A stretch of DNA of 64,000 nt from Paraburkholderia graminis C4D1M (GTDB taxonomy: Bacteria; Pseudomonadota; Gammaproteobacteria; Burkholderiales; Burkholderiaceae). The position numbers were made by a program, and so were the translations under genes. Below the pieces are notes generated by a model. It worked only from the letters and a program-made list of their open reading frames with translations, had not been told where the DNA came from and ran no database searches. Position 1 is the stretch's first letter, and the number at the start of each line of letters is the position of its first letter. Shown piece after piece: positions 54,318-63,982 of this stretch. The DNA is taken from contig NZ_ABLD01000012.1 of the NCBI RefSeq assembly GCF_000172415.1, forward strand, positions 114,819 to 178,818, given 5' to 3'.

Positions 54318-56051
54318 TCAGTGAGAATCGCGCGGCACCGGCGCGCCGCTCGAGCCGACGAGGAAGTCGAGATCCGCGCCCTGATCCGCTTGCAGCACGT
54401 GCTCGACGTAGAGCTTGTAGTAGCCGCGTTTGGGCGCCTCGGGCGCCTGCCATGCAGCGCGTCGGCGTTCGAGTTCCTCGTCGCTGACTTCGAGGTGCAG
54501 GCGCCGCGCTTCGACATCGAGTTCGATCATGTCGCCGGTCTGCACGAGAGCCAGCGGGCCGCCCGCGGCCGCTTCCGGCGAGACGTGCAGCACGACCGCG
54601 CCATACGCGGTGCCGCTCATGCGTCCATCGGAAATGCGCACCATGTCCGTGATGCCTTTTTGCAGCACTTTTTTCGGCAGCGGCATATTGCCCACTTCCG
54701 CAAAGCCAGGATAGCCCTTCGGCCCTGCGCCCTTCAGCACCATGATGCAGTTTTCGTCGATGTCGAGCGCTTCGTCGTCGATCTTCGCGTGCAGCTCCTC
54801 GATGTTCTCGAACACCACCGCGCGGCCGCGATGCTTGAGCAGCTCCGCAGTCGCCGCCGACGGCTTGATCACCGCGCCATTCGGCGCGAGATTGCCCTTC
54901 AGCACCGCGATGCCCGCCTTTGCCTTGAACGGCTCGGCGAATGTCGTGATGACTTTCTCGTCGTAATTCGACGCGTTGCGCACGTTGTCCCAGATCGTCT
55001 TGCCGTTCACGGTCAGCGCTTCGCGATGCAGCAGACCTTGTTCGCCGAGCTGCTTCAAAACAGCGGGCAAACCGCCGGCGTAATAAAAATCTTCCATCAG
55101 GTATTCGCCCGACGGCTGCAGGTTGACGAGACACGGCACGTTGGAACCGAGCTCCCAGTCTTCCAGCGAAAGCTCTACGCCGATGCGCTTGGCAAGCGCG
55201 ATCAGATGCACGACCGCATTGGTCGAGCCGCCAATCGCGGCGTTCGTGCGAATCGCGTTTTCGAACGCCTGGCGCGTGAGAATCTTGTCCATCGTCAGAT
55301 CTTCGCGAACCATGTCGACGATGCGCCGGCCGGCCAGATGCGCAAGCACCTGACGGCGTGCGTCGACGGCCGGAATCGCCGCGTTCTGCGGCAAGCCCAT
55401 GCCGAGCGATTCGACCATCGAAGCCATCGTCGAAGCCGTGCCCATCGTCATGCAATGGCCGCGCGAGCGGTTCATGCACGACTCGGCTTCGGTGAATTCT
55501 TCCTGCGTCATCGTGCCGGCGCGCACTTCCTCGGACATCTGCCAGACACCCGTGCCCGAGCCGATATGCTTGCCGCGAAAGCGCCCGTTCAGCATCGGTC
55601 CGCCCGACACCGCGAGCGACGGCAGATTGCACGACGCCGCGCCCATCAGCAGCGCGGGCGTGGTCTTGTCGCAGCCGACGAGCAGAATCACGCCGTCCAT
55701 CGGATTGCCGCGAATCGATTCCTCCACGTCCATCGATGCGAGGTTGCGAAACAGCATCGCCGTCGGTCGCAGATTCGTTTCGCCGAGCGACATTACGGGA
55801 AACTCGAGCGGCAGGCCGCCGGCCTCATGCACGCCTTTTTTTACGTACTCGGCGAGCTCGCGAAAATGCGCGTTGCAAGGCGTCAGTTCCGACCACGTAT
55901 TGCAGATGCCGATGACCGGGCGGCCGTCGAATTCGTCGTGCGGAATGCCCTGGTTTTTCATCCACGAACGATGCAGAAAACCGTCGCGGTCCTTGAGGCC
56001 GAACCACGCCTGGCTGCGCAGCGGCTTTTTAGTCTGGTTGGAATCAGCCAT
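54318..56051 (-). CDS. araC: L-arabinonate dehydratase, IlvD/Edd family
   Basis: A 577-residue dehydratase of the IlvD/Edd family. It has the iron-sulfur cluster cysteines in NTWSELTPCN, VGCDKTTPALLM and a CMNRSRGHC-type region, and the DGRMSGTAYGAV signature. Length and sequence match L-arabinonate dehydratase (about 579) rather than IlvD (~560-615) or Edd (~600). It converts L-arabinonate to 2-keto-3-deoxy-L-arabinonate in the non-phosphorylative arabinose route. ATG 56051 is preceded by GGAGATTTC. It forms a minus-strand operon with araF, araG and araH. The symbol follows Azospirillum usage and is unrelated to the regulator AraC. Confidence 0.85.
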   Translation of the reverse strand: MADSNQTKKPLRSQAWFGLKDRDGFLHRSWMKNQGIPHDEFDGRPVIGICNTWSELTPCNAHFRELAEYVKKGVHEAGGLPLEFPVMSLGETNLRPTAMLFRNLASMDVEESIRGNPMDGVILLVGCDKTTPALLMGAASCNLPSLAVSGGPMLNGRFRGKHIGSGTGVWQMSEEVRAGTMTQEEFTEAESCMNRSRGHCMTMGTASTMASMVESLGMGLPQNAAIPAVDARRQVLAHLAGRRIVDMVREDLTMDKILTRQAFENAIRTNAAIGGSTNAVVHLIALAKRIGVELSLEDWELGSNVPCLVNLQPSGEYLMEDFYYAGGLPAVLKQLGEQGLLHREALTVNGKTIWDNVRNASNYDEKVITTFAEPFKAKAGIAVLKGNLAPNGAVIKPSAATAELLKHRGRAVVFENIEELHAKIDDEALDIDENCIMVLKGAGPKGYPGFAEVGNMPLPKKVLQKGITDMVRISDGRMSGTAYGAVVLHVSPEAAAGGPLALVQTGDMIELDVEARRLHLEVSDEELERRRAAWQAPEAPKRGYYKLYVEHVLQADQGADLDFLVGSSGAPVPRDSH

Positions 56052-56090
56052 GAAATCTCCTGTTGGCAAACGTGTAGAGCGGGGCGCCTG

Positions 56091-57095
56091 TCAGTGCACG
56101 CGCTTGCTGCGGCGGAACTGGTCGAACAGCACCGCGAGCAGCAGAATCCCGCCGCGAATCAAGTATTGATAGAAAGTCGGCACGTTCATCAGGCTCATTG
56201 CGTCCTGCACCGAGCCCATGATCAGCACGCCGACCAGCACGCCGGAAATCGTCGCGACGCCGCCCGTCAGCGACACGCCGCCGAGCACGCACGCGGAAAT
56301 CACGCCGAGTTCCAGGCCGACCGATGTTTTCGGATCGCCGAGACTCATACGCGACGCAAGCATCACGCCCGCAAAACCGGTCACGAGGCCTTGCAGCACG
56401 AACACGGTGATCTTGATGCGCGTGACGGGCAGACCGGCAAGCAACGCGGCCTCGCTATTGCCGCCGACAGCCAGCACGTTCTTGCCGAACACGGTCTTCT
56501 TCAGCAGAAAACCAAACAGCACGAAGCCGACGATGTTGCTCCAGATCGGAAACGAAATGCCGAGGAACGAGCCGCCGCCAAGATCGAAGAAGCGTTCTTC
56601 CGAAATCATCACCGCGTCGCCGCTCGACGTGATGTAGGCGAGACCGCGGACGACTTCCATCATCGCGAGCGTGACGATCAGCGAGTTGATCTTGTAGCGC
56701 GCGACCAGCACGCCGTTGACAAGCCCGACCGCGCCGCCCGCGAGCACGCCCGCGGCCACGCCGAGCATCACGCTATGCGTCGCCGTGATGAGCGTGGACG
56801 CCACGACGCCCGCAAAGGCCACGATCGACGCCACCGACAGATCGACTTCGCCGAGCGCGAGCACGAACATCATCGTCACCGAGATCGAGCCGATCAGCGT
56901 GACGGAAAGCAGCAGGCCCTGAATGTTTCGCGAGCTCAGGAAGTCCGGCACGGTGAACGACAGCACCGCGAACAGAATGATGAACACCATCACGATGCCG
57001 GACTTATTGATCAGATCCCACGTGCGCGCCGCGCGCGCGCTCAGGCCCGCGGAAGCGACGGCCGGCGTGGAGGATTCGGTTGAAGGTGTGTTCAT
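56091..57095 (-). CDS. araH: L-arabinose ABC transporter permease
   Basis: A 334-residue permease of the AraH/RbsC family with 8-10 hydrophobic segments, ALGEVDLSVASIVAFAGV, and GVISACVLGGVSLTGG (EAA-like signature). It forms the membrane channel with AraG. It lies 39 bp before the dehydratase gene and 86 bp after araG. Confidence 0.92.
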   Translation of the reverse strand: MNTPSTESSTPAVASAGLSARAARTWDLINKSGIVMVFIILFAVLSFTVPDFLSSRNIQGLLLSVTLIGSISVTMMFVLALGEVDLSVASIVAFAGVVASTLITATHSVMLGVAAGVLAGGAVGLVNGVLVARYKINSLIVTLAMMEVVRGLAYITSSGDAVMISEERFFDLGGGSFLGISFPIWSNIVGFVLFGFLLKKTVFGKNVLAVGGNSEAALLAGLPVTRIKITVFVLQGLVTGFAGVMLASRMSLGDPKTSVGLELGVISACVLGGVSLTGGVATISGVLVGVLIMGSVQDAMSLMNVPTFYQYLIRGGILLLAVLFDQFRRSKRVH

Positions 57096-57181
57096 GATGT
57101 GTGTTCCGTTTCAATGCCGCGGTTTCGATTCAGCGGCGCGACTCAGTTTGCGTTCGGTTGCGTTCGTTCGGTTGTATGCGG

Positions 57182-58750
57182 CTAGCGGGGCAGGGCGAGC
57201 TTGATGAGCACATCGGGCGTGGCCTGCGCCTTGGGCAGATCGCCGACGAGGCGTCCTTCCTTCATCACGATCACGCGGTCGGCCACGCCGATCACTTCCG
57301 CGAGATCGCTCGACACGACGATCACCGTGCGGCCCGCTTCAGCGAGCCCATACAGCAGCCCATAAATTTCGCTGCGCGCGCCGACGTCGATGCCGCGCGT
57401 GGGCTCGTCCATCAGAAATACGTCGATCTCTTCGGCCAGCCAGCGCGACAAAATCACCTTCTGCTGATTGCCGCCGGAGAGCGTGCCGATCGGCGTCTCG
57501 CCGTTGCGCGTCTTGATCGCGAGCTTGCCGATGAACTCCTTCGCGGTCTGCGCTTCCTTGCGGCCGTTGAGCACGTTAAAGCGGCTGAAATGGCGGCGGC
57601 AACTGATGTTGAGGTTGTCCGATACCGAAGCGATCGAGACGATGCCTTCCTGCTTGCGGTCTTCCGGACACAGCGCGACGCCCGCGCGCACCGCGTCGCG
57701 CGGCGTGGCGAAACGCGCCGGCTTGCCTTTGAGCGTGATGTCGCCGGCGGTCGGCTTGACCGCGCCGTAGATGAGCTTCATCAACTCCGAACGCCCGGCG
57801 CCGACGAGCCCGAAGAAGCCGACTATCTCGCCCTTGCGCGCGGAGAACGTGGCCGGTTCGCGCAGCCCCTTACCCATGAGTCCCTTGACGTCGAGCTGCA
57901 CGTCGCCGAGTTCGCGCGTGCGATAGCCGTACACGTCGGCGATCGAGCGGCCCACCATGCAACTGATCAGACGATCGCGGTCGAGCCCGGCGCCTGCATC
58001 GAACGTATCGATGCGGCGGCCGTCGCGGAACACGGTCACGCGATCGCACAGTTCGTAGACCTCGTCCATCCGATGCGTGACGTAGACGATCGCGCGGCCT
58101 TCGGCCCGCAACGCCCGGATGATCCGAAACAGTTGCGTCGTTTCGCGCGACGACAGCGAACTCGTCGGTTCGTCGAATGCGATCACGCGCGCGTCGCGCA
58201 TCAGCGCCTTGCCGATCTCGATCATCTGCCGCTGACCGATCGACAGATTCTTTACCTGCTGCGACGGGTCGATTTTTTCGCCGAGCCTTTCGAGTTCGCG
58301 CAGCGCGCGCGCAACCAGCGCCTTTTCGTCAAGGATGCCGAAGCGATTCGGCAGCGCGCCGAGCATCAGGTTTTCCGCAACCGTCAGCTCGGGCACCAGA
58401 TGCAATTCCTGATAGATGATCGCGACGCCCGCCGCGATCGCCGCCTTCGTCGTAGTGAACTGCTGCTCGACGCCGCCGAGCGACAACGTGCCCGCCGCCG
58501 GCTGATTCACGCCGGACAGCACCTTGAGCAGCGTCGATTTGCCCGCGCCGTTTTCGCCCATCAGGCCATGCACTTCGCCGCGCCGCACTTCCAGCGACAC
58601 CTGGTCGAGCGCGAGCACGCCGGGAAAGCGCACGGTGATGCCGTCGAGTTGCAGATACGGCTCGCTCGACGCAAGCGCCACGGCAGGCGAGGGCGCTTGC
58701 ACCGGCACAGAAGCATCGCCGGTGGAAGGCGCAGTGTGTGTGGACGTCAT
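57182..58750 (-). CDS. araG: L-arabinose ABC transporter ATPase
   Basis: A 522-residue tandem ABC ATPase. The first domain has GENGAGKSTLLK (Walker A), the signature LSIGQRQMIEI and VIAFDEPTSSLS (Walker B). The second has a degenerate Walker A (GLVGAGRSELMK), signature LSGGNQQKVIL and DEPTRGIDVGA, the usual pattern of sugar importers (MglA/RbsA/AraG). It energises arabinose uptake with AraF and AraH. Confidence 0.93.
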   Translation of the reverse strand: MTSTHTAPSTGDASVPVQAPSPAVALASSEPYLQLDGITVRFPGVLALDQVSLEVRRGEVHGLMGENGAGKSTLLKVLSGVNQPAAGTLSLGGVEQQFTTTKAAIAAGVAIIYQELHLVPELTVAENLMLGALPNRFGILDEKALVARALRELERLGEKIDPSQQVKNLSIGQRQMIEIGKALMRDARVIAFDEPTSSLSSRETTQLFRIIRALRAEGRAIVYVTHRMDEVYELCDRVTVFRDGRRIDTFDAGAGLDRDRLISCMVGRSIADVYGYRTRELGDVQLDVKGLMGKGLREPATFSARKGEIVGFFGLVGAGRSELMKLIYGAVKPTAGDITLKGKPARFATPRDAVRAGVALCPEDRKQEGIVSIASVSDNLNISCRRHFSRFNVLNGRKEAQTAKEFIGKLAIKTRNGETPIGTLSGGNQQKVILSRWLAEEIDVFLMDEPTRGIDVGARSEIYGLLYGLAEAGRTVIVVSSDLAEVIGVADRVIVMKEGRLVGDLPKAQATPDVLIKLALPR

Positions 58751-58841
58751 CGAAAAAAACCTCGGTAGTGATCAGGCTGGGCGGGCCGCGCGCGCTTCAG
58801 CGCATGAGACGCGGCCCGCCGCGTGCAAGGTCGAACGCGGC

Positions 58842-59846
58842 TTAAATGCCGAGTTCCTTGCGCACGTCCTGCCAGTTGCCGCGCACCATCAGCTTGCCGG
58901 TGGTTTGCGTATCGGCGGGCGGCTGCTTGCCGTCCTTGATCCACTGCACGAGGTTCTCGGTGCTTTCGCGGCCGTGCATCGTCGAGCTCACGGCGATCGT
59001 GCCGTAGAAGCCCGTCGGCTCCTTCTTCTGGAATTCGGCAAAGGCTTCGCCGGCGCCGTTGATGCCGACGCCGATCACGTCCGCCGCCGGAATGTGCAGT
59101 TGCTCGGTGGCGCGCACGCCGCCCAGCACGCTTTCCTCGTTCAGCGCGAAGATCACCCACTTCTTGATGTTCGGATGCTGCGCGAGCACCGGCGACGAAG
59201 CGTTGAAGCCGCCCTCGTCGTCGGTCGTCTTTTGCGGAGCGTCGAAGATGTTTTCTTTCTTGAAGCCGCCGGCGAGCAGCGATTGCGTCGCGCCGTCGGT
59301 GCGCAGCTTCGCGGTCGGCAGCTCGTAGTTCGTGATGCGCAGCGCGCCGACTTCTTCCGGCTTCCAGCCGCGGCGCTTCATTTCCTCGGCGATCGCCGTG
59401 CCGACCTGATTGCCGATCTTGAACGCGGACATGCCCAGATGCGGCACGTTCGGCAGCGGCTTGCCGCTCGAGTCGACCAACTGATCGTCGACGGTGACGA
59501 ACTTCATGTTGTAGCGCTTCGCGCGCGCCTGAATCGCCGGTCCGAGACGCACGTCGGGCGCGCAGATCACAAAGCCCTTCGCGCCTTGTGCGCCGAGATT
59601 GTCGATGGCGGACAGCACTTTTTCACCGTCCGGCGTGCCGATGTTCACCACCGAAAAGCCGTCCTTCTGACCGAGCGCCGTCGCGGCTTTCTGTTCGTTG
59701 ATGAACCATGCCTGTTCCGGCATCTTCACGAGGAAGCCGACTTTGAGCGGCTGATCCGCATGCGCGGAAAGTTGCATCGCGAAGGGCGCGGCGAGGGTGG
59801 CCGCGGCGATCGCGGTGAGCGTCAAACGACGAAGCTTGCTGGTCAT
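58842..59846 (-). CDS. araF: L-arabinose-binding periplasmic protein
   Basis: A 334-residue exported solute-binding protein: signal peptide ending near AHA, then LKVGFLVKMPEQAWF, PDGEKVLSAIDNLGAQGAKG and GVGINGAGEAFAEF, strongly like E. coli AraF (GFLVKQPEEPWF, PDGEKTLNAID, GIGINGVDA). It delivers L-arabinose to AraHG. First gene of the transport operon, preceded by CAGGAGACAG. Confidence 0.93.
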   Translation of the reverse strand: MTSKLRRLTLTAIAAATLAAPFAMQLSAHADQPLKVGFLVKMPEQAWFINEQKAATALGQKDGFSVVNIGTPDGEKVLSAIDNLGAQGAKGFVICAPDVRLGPAIQARAKRYNMKFVTVDDQLVDSSGKPLPNVPHLGMSAFKIGNQVGTAIAEEMKRRGWKPEEVGALRITNYELPTAKLRTDGATQSLLAGGFKKENIFDAPQKTTDDEGGFNASSPVLAQHPNIKKWVIFALNEESVLGGVRATEQLHIPAADVIGVGINGAGEAFAEFQKKEPTGFYGTIAVSSTMHGRESTENLVQWIKDGKQPPADTQTTGKLMVRGNWQDVRKELGI

Positions 59847-59991
59847 GTCTGTCTCCTGAGGTTGAAAAGCTGCATTGATTTCGTTTATGTGCAGCGAGGC
59901 GATACACGGCGTTAGCCGGAACTTGAAAACTGAGCCAGGAAATCCGATGCGGAATCGATGCGGGCGGCGACGTGCATATGAGTCACCGGGA

Positions 59992-61433
59992 TCAGCTCGC
60001 GACGTAGGCCGTTTTCACGGCCGTCCAGAACGCCGCGTCGGTCGAGCCATACGCGGATGCCTTGCGCCCGCCGCCAGGCGCGTGATGCTCGACTGCCGTC
60101 GTCGGCAGATTGATCGTGACGAGGCCGCTATGCACATGGCGGCGAAAATGCCGGGCGCGGCTCAACGAACGCGTGCAGATGCCGGCGCACAGACCATAGG
60201 CGGTGTCGTTCGCGAGATTGAGTGCGTGCTCGTAATCGTCGGCGCGCAAGACGACCGCGAGCGGTCCGAAAATTTCTTCGCGCGCGATCCGGTGCTCGGC
60301 TTCGCCCGCGAACAGCGCCGGTTCGAAGAAGTAGCCGCGCGTCGCGCGTTCGAGCCGCCGGCCGCCGCGCAGCAGTTGCGCGCCTTCCTGCGCCGCGATT
60401 CGCACGTAGTCGAGATTGCGCTCCAGTTGCGCGGCGTTCGCGACGGGGCCCACGTCGGTGCCGTGCTTCAGCGCATGGTCGACGGTGAGTTTCGCGAGCC
60501 TTGCCTGCAACGCGTCGACGAACGGCTCGTAGATCGCGCGTTCGACGATCAGACGCGCCGCCGCCGTGCTGCGCTGGCCGGTCGAGCCGTAGGCGCCGGT
60601 CAACGCGGCATCGACCGCAATGTCGAGATCGGCGTCGGCCAGCACGACGACGAGTCTGCGCCCATCTCATGCACGCGCGCCTGACGCGCCGCCGCCGCTT
60701 GCAGCACACGCGTGCCGGTTTCCGCCGATCCGCTGAAGCTGATGCCCGCGACGAGCGGATGCGCGACGATCCGCGCGCCGACCTGCCGGCCGCTGCCCAT
60801 CACCAGATTGAACACGCCCGCCGGCAAACCCGCGCGGCTCACGATGGAAGCCAACGCCGCCGCGCAAGCCGGCGTCGATTCCGCCGGCTTGAAGACGACG
60901 CAATTGCCGTGCGCCAGCGCGGCGCCGATCTTGGCCGCGGCAGTCGCGAGCGGCGCGCTCCACGGCGCGATGATGCCGACCACGCCGAGCGGCTCGCGCG
61001 TCATGTCGATTTCGACGCCGGCACGCGCCGACGCCACAGGCTCCGAGTACGCGCGCTGTGCATCGGCGGCGAGCAGCTTGAAGGTCTGGCCAGCGCGCGT
61101 GGCTTCGCTCAGCGCTTCGGGCAAGGTCTTGCCCACTTCGCGCGCTAGCAGACGGCCGAGTTCGTCGCGGCGTGCGAGCATTTCGCTGCCGATTGCGTCG
61201 AGCGCGTCCGCGCGGCGCTGGCCCGAACTCAGCGACCATTCGCCGAAAGCCGCATTGGCCGCTTCAATCGCGCTGTCGGTCTGCCGCACGTCGGCGCGAA
61301 CATATTCGCCGACGGGGTCGTCGAGATCCGACGGATTCAGCGAAACACCCGTGGTCGCGCCCGTCTCCCAGCCGCCATTGATGTAATGGCGCAGCGGGCT
61401 GGCAACGAGCGGGACGAGCGGATCGCGGTTCAT
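59992..61433 (-). pseudogene. 2-ketoglutarate semialdehyde dehydrogenase-like gene, frameshifted and active-site altered
   Basis: Two frames (61433-60600 and 60645-59992) together encode an aldehyde dehydrogenase of about 480 residues, the length of 2,5-dioxovalerate dehydrogenases. They join at 60645-60655 if one base is restored (GADSS then LADADLD). The catalytic Asn of PWNFP is Ser here (PWSAP), and the catalytic Cys of GQRCT is Ser (GQRSTAA); the Glu of HEMGAD is kept. In the non-phosphorylative arabinose pathway this enzyme makes 2-oxoglutarate. This copy is unlikely to be active, so another locus must do the step. The start ATG 61433 is uncertain (TTG 61493 possible). Confidence 0.8.
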
Positions 61434-61580
61434 CGACGGAATGGCGCCATAGGAGAAGCCTGGAAAGTCCACGAATGGTATGAGCGGGCGCAATAACTTT
61501 CCAATCCCTTTTTAGGCTATCCCGATAACAATTCCGGTATGGCATCATGGCGCCAACGATAATGATGTTGGAGACAGGCC

Positions 61581-62558
61581 ATGACGCGTAGCTACTCGAA
61601 CTGGTTCGTGCGTGCGCGGCTAAAGACGCGGCAGTTGCTGCTGCTGGCCGCGATGGAGGAAGAAGGCAACGTGCGGCGCGCCGCCGACGTGCTGGGCATG
61701 ACGCAGCCGGCGGCTTCGCGGCTCCTCAAGGAACTGGAGGACATGCTGGGCGTGAGCCTCTTCGACCGCACGCCGCACGGCATGCACGCGACGCTGTACG
61801 GCGAGGTGATGATCCGTCATGCGCGCATGGTGCTCTCGAATCTGAGCCACGCACACGACGAAATCTCGGCGCTGCGCGCGGGGCTCGCCGGGCAGGTGCG
61901 CATCGGCGTGATCGCGGCGGCGGCGGCCACGATGGTGCCGCGCGCGATCGCGAGCGTGAAGGAGCGTTATCCGCAATTGCAGATCTGGGCGGAAGTCGAA
62001 ACGTCGGACGTGATGTTGCCGCGGCTCGCCGAAGGCGAACTCGACATCATGATCGGCCGGGTGCTCGAGCGGCAAAATCAGTTCAAGACCGAAGTCCGCT
62101 ACGAACCGCTCGCCGACGAACCGCTGTGCGTGGTCGCGCGGCCGGGCCATCCGCTGGAAAACGAGAGCGGGCTGACGCTGCGGGGAATCGTCAACGCGAG
62201 CTGGGTGCTGCATCCGCCGGGCAGCGTGTTGCGGCATCGTTTCGATCTGATGTTTTCGCAGATCGGCCTGAATCCGCCGCAGAACGTGGTCAACACCAAC
62301 AACTTTCTGGCGATTTCGAGCCTGCTGCTTCAGAGCGACATGTTGGCGGTTTTGCCGAACGAAGTGGCGGGCCAGTACCAACAGTACGGCGTGCTGAAGC
62401 GCCTGCCGATCGATTTGCCATGCAGGATGGACACTTTCGGTATCATCACGCGCCAGTCGCACCTGCTTTCGCCGGCCGCGTCGGTCGTGCTGGAAGCGCT
62501 GCGCGAGGCCGCGGGCGAGGTGTACGGCGCGCCGTCGGAGGCGGCCATGGTTCGATAA
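61581..62558 (+). CDS. LysR-family transcriptional regulator
   Basis: A 325-residue LysR regulator. The N-terminal HTH is clear (RRAADVLGMTQPAASRLLKE, LFDRTPHGM), followed by a periplasmic-binding-like effector domain with LAEGELDIMIGRV and LADEPLCVVARPGHPL, like the GbpR branch (sugar-responsive). ATG 61581 follows GGAGACAGGCC. It is divergent from the semialdehyde dehydrogenase-like gene and next to the ara operon, so it probably senses arabinose or a catabolite and controls those genes. The target is inferred from position. Confidence 0.85.
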   Translation: MTRSYSNWFVRARLKTRQLLLLAAMEEEGNVRRAADVLGMTQPAASRLLKELEDMLGVSLFDRTPHGMHATLYGEVMIRHARMVLSNLSHAHDEISALRAGLAGQVRIGVIAAAAATMVPRAIASVKERYPQLQIWAEVETSDVMLPRLAEGELDIMIGRVLERQNQFKTEVRYEPLADEPLCVVARPGHPLENESGLTLRGIVNASWVLHPPGSVLRHRFDLMFSQIGLNPPQNVVNTNNFLAISSLLLQSDMLAVLPNEVAGQYQQYGVLKRLPIDLPCRMDTFGIITRQSHLLSPAASVVLEALREAAGEVYGAPSEAAMVR

Positions 62559-62699
62559 ATGCTTCCTCCCTTCATGAGATGGCCGGCTGACGGCAGGGAG
62601 GGACGCAAAATGTACAACAAACACGGAAGACGGCAACGCGCCGTCGACGATTCATTTTCCGTTCGCTCCGGTGGGGCGAGCGTCTGGTTTAGCAACGGC

Positions 62700-63253
62700 A
62701 TGGCTCTCAAATCGACGATTTACAAGGCGGAACTGCAGATCGCCAACATGGACCGGCACTATTACGCCGACCATTCGCTCACCATCGCGCGTCATCCGTC
62801 CGAAACCGACGAGCGCATGATGGTCCGCGTCGCCGCGTTCGCGCTCTTCGCGCAGGAACGGCTCGAATTCTGCAAGGGTTTATCGGATGTCGACGAACCG
62901 GATCTCTGGCAAAAGGACCTGACCGGCGCGATCGAAACGTGGATCGAAGTCGGCCAGCCCGACGAGCGGCGCATCGCGAAGGCGAGCGGCCGTTCGAACG
63001 AGGTGATTGTGATGCCTACGGCGGCCGGACTTCGGACATCTGGTGGCAGGGCGTGCGCAACAAGGTCGAGCGCATGCGCAATGTGACGGTGTGGTCGCTC
63101 GGCGAAAACATCGCGGCCGAACTCGGCTCGCTCGCGGAGCGCACGATGCGGCTGCAATGCACCGTGCAGGACGGCGAAGCGTGGCTCGGCAGCGCTGAAG
63201 CCGACGCCGTGAAAATCGAGTGGACGGTGTTGAAGGCGCCCGCGAACGCTTGA
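62700..63253 (+). pseudogene. yaeQ: YaeQ-family gene with a frameshift
   Basis: The first frame from ATG 62700 reads MALKSTIYKAELQIANMDRH to RSNEVIV; the second continues AYGGRTSDIWWQGVRNKVER, then MRLQCTVQDGEAWL and VKIEWTVLKA. Restoring one base at about 63009-63012 gives a normal 184-residue YaeQ (PD-(D/E)XK-fold family of unknown function, named for suppressing RfaH loss). The remainder is well conserved, so the lesion is either recent or a base-call error. It follows the LysR gene by 141 bp. Confidence 0.85.
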
Positions 63254-63289
63254 CTTTGCGCCGGCCCGGCCGCCCGCGACGCGCGAGGT

Positions 63290-63715
63290 TCAGAGCGACG
63301 TCACGCGCGCCGCTTCGGGCGGTCCTTTGAGCTCGACCATGTTGCCCTCGGGGTCGAACAGATACAGCGACGGCCCGTAGCCGTCCGCGCCATAACGCAC
63401 GCCTTCTTCGCCGAGCCGCGCGCCTTGGGCGGCCAAGTGCGCCTTGAGCGCCTCGGCGTCGAACGGCTCGACGCGCAGACACAGATGATCCATATTGCGT
63501 CCCGCGCCGGGCGTGCCGTTTTCCGGGCGATCGATCTTCGCGCCCACCTGCAGCAGGTCGATCAGCGAGCGCCCCGCCCGCAACTGTGTGAGACCCAGCT
63601 CGCGCTGCTCTTTTTCGACGCTGCAACCGAGCACGTCGCAGTAAAAGCGCGCCATCGCGGCGACGTCGGTCGCCCGAATCACGACGTGGTCGATCTCGCG
63701 GATATGAATCTTCAT
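63290..63715 (-). CDS. VOC-family (glyoxalase/dioxygenase fold) protein
   Basis: A 141-residue single VOC module pair: IDHVVIRATDVAAMARFYCD near the N-terminus, MDHLCLRVEPFD in the middle, and LYLFDPEGNMVEL near the end; His and Glu of these motifs are the likely metal ligands. ATG 63715 has GGGAGGCG upstream. The reaction is unknown; the family includes glyoxalase I, fosfomycin-resistance and extradiol dioxygenase proteins. Converges with yaeQ (36 bp). Confidence 0.88.
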   Translation of the reverse strand: MKIHIREIDHVVIRATDVAAMARFYCDVLGCSVEKEQRELGLTQLRAGRSLIDLLQVGAKIDRPENGTPGAGRNMDHLCLRVEPFDAEALKAHLAAQGARLGEEGVRYGADGYGPSLYLFDPEGNMVELKGPPEAARVTSL

Positions 63716-63837
63716 ATTGAGCGCCTCCCGTGGCTGATTTATCAAACGGAGAACAGCCAGTTTATGGGAAAGCGGGGCGGGTGTTGACGGGCTAGATGCC
63801 GTCCAGCGCCGGCCGACACGCAAAACGTATAGACGAA

Positions 63838-63866
63838 AAAAAGCCCGCTCTATGTGGAGCGGGCTG
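63838..63866 (-). terminator. Intrinsic terminator, minus-strand orientation
   Basis: AGCCCGCTC-TATGTG-GAGCGGGCT with a run of A on the low-coordinate side, so the T-run is on the minus strand. It would end a minus-strand transcript entering from beyond the window. Confidence 0.7.
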
Positions 63867-63886
63867 AATCCATATCAGGAGGAGAC

Positions 63887-63982
63887 ATGGAGGAGACAGG
63901 TACTAATATACACATGCGCTTGGTGCGACGCAATAACTTTTTAGGGGAAAACCCGACATCGTGCAAAATTGTCGCACCTTGA
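63887..63982 (+). CDS. Possible 31-residue ORF with strong ribosome site
   Basis: AGGAGGAGAC directly precedes ATG 63887, which opens MEETGTNIHMRLVRRNNF and ends at TGA 63980. The ribosome-site sequence GGAGGAGACA is repeated just after the ATG. It could be a leader peptide for a gene beyond the window, or chance. Confidence 0.25.
   Translation: MEETGTNIHMRLVRRNNFLGENPTSCKIVAP

Noticed and set aside
54138..57083. A 981-residue plus-strand frame across the dehydratase and araH
   Set aside because: Arg/His-rich antisense shadow of two well-identified genes; no start site or family.
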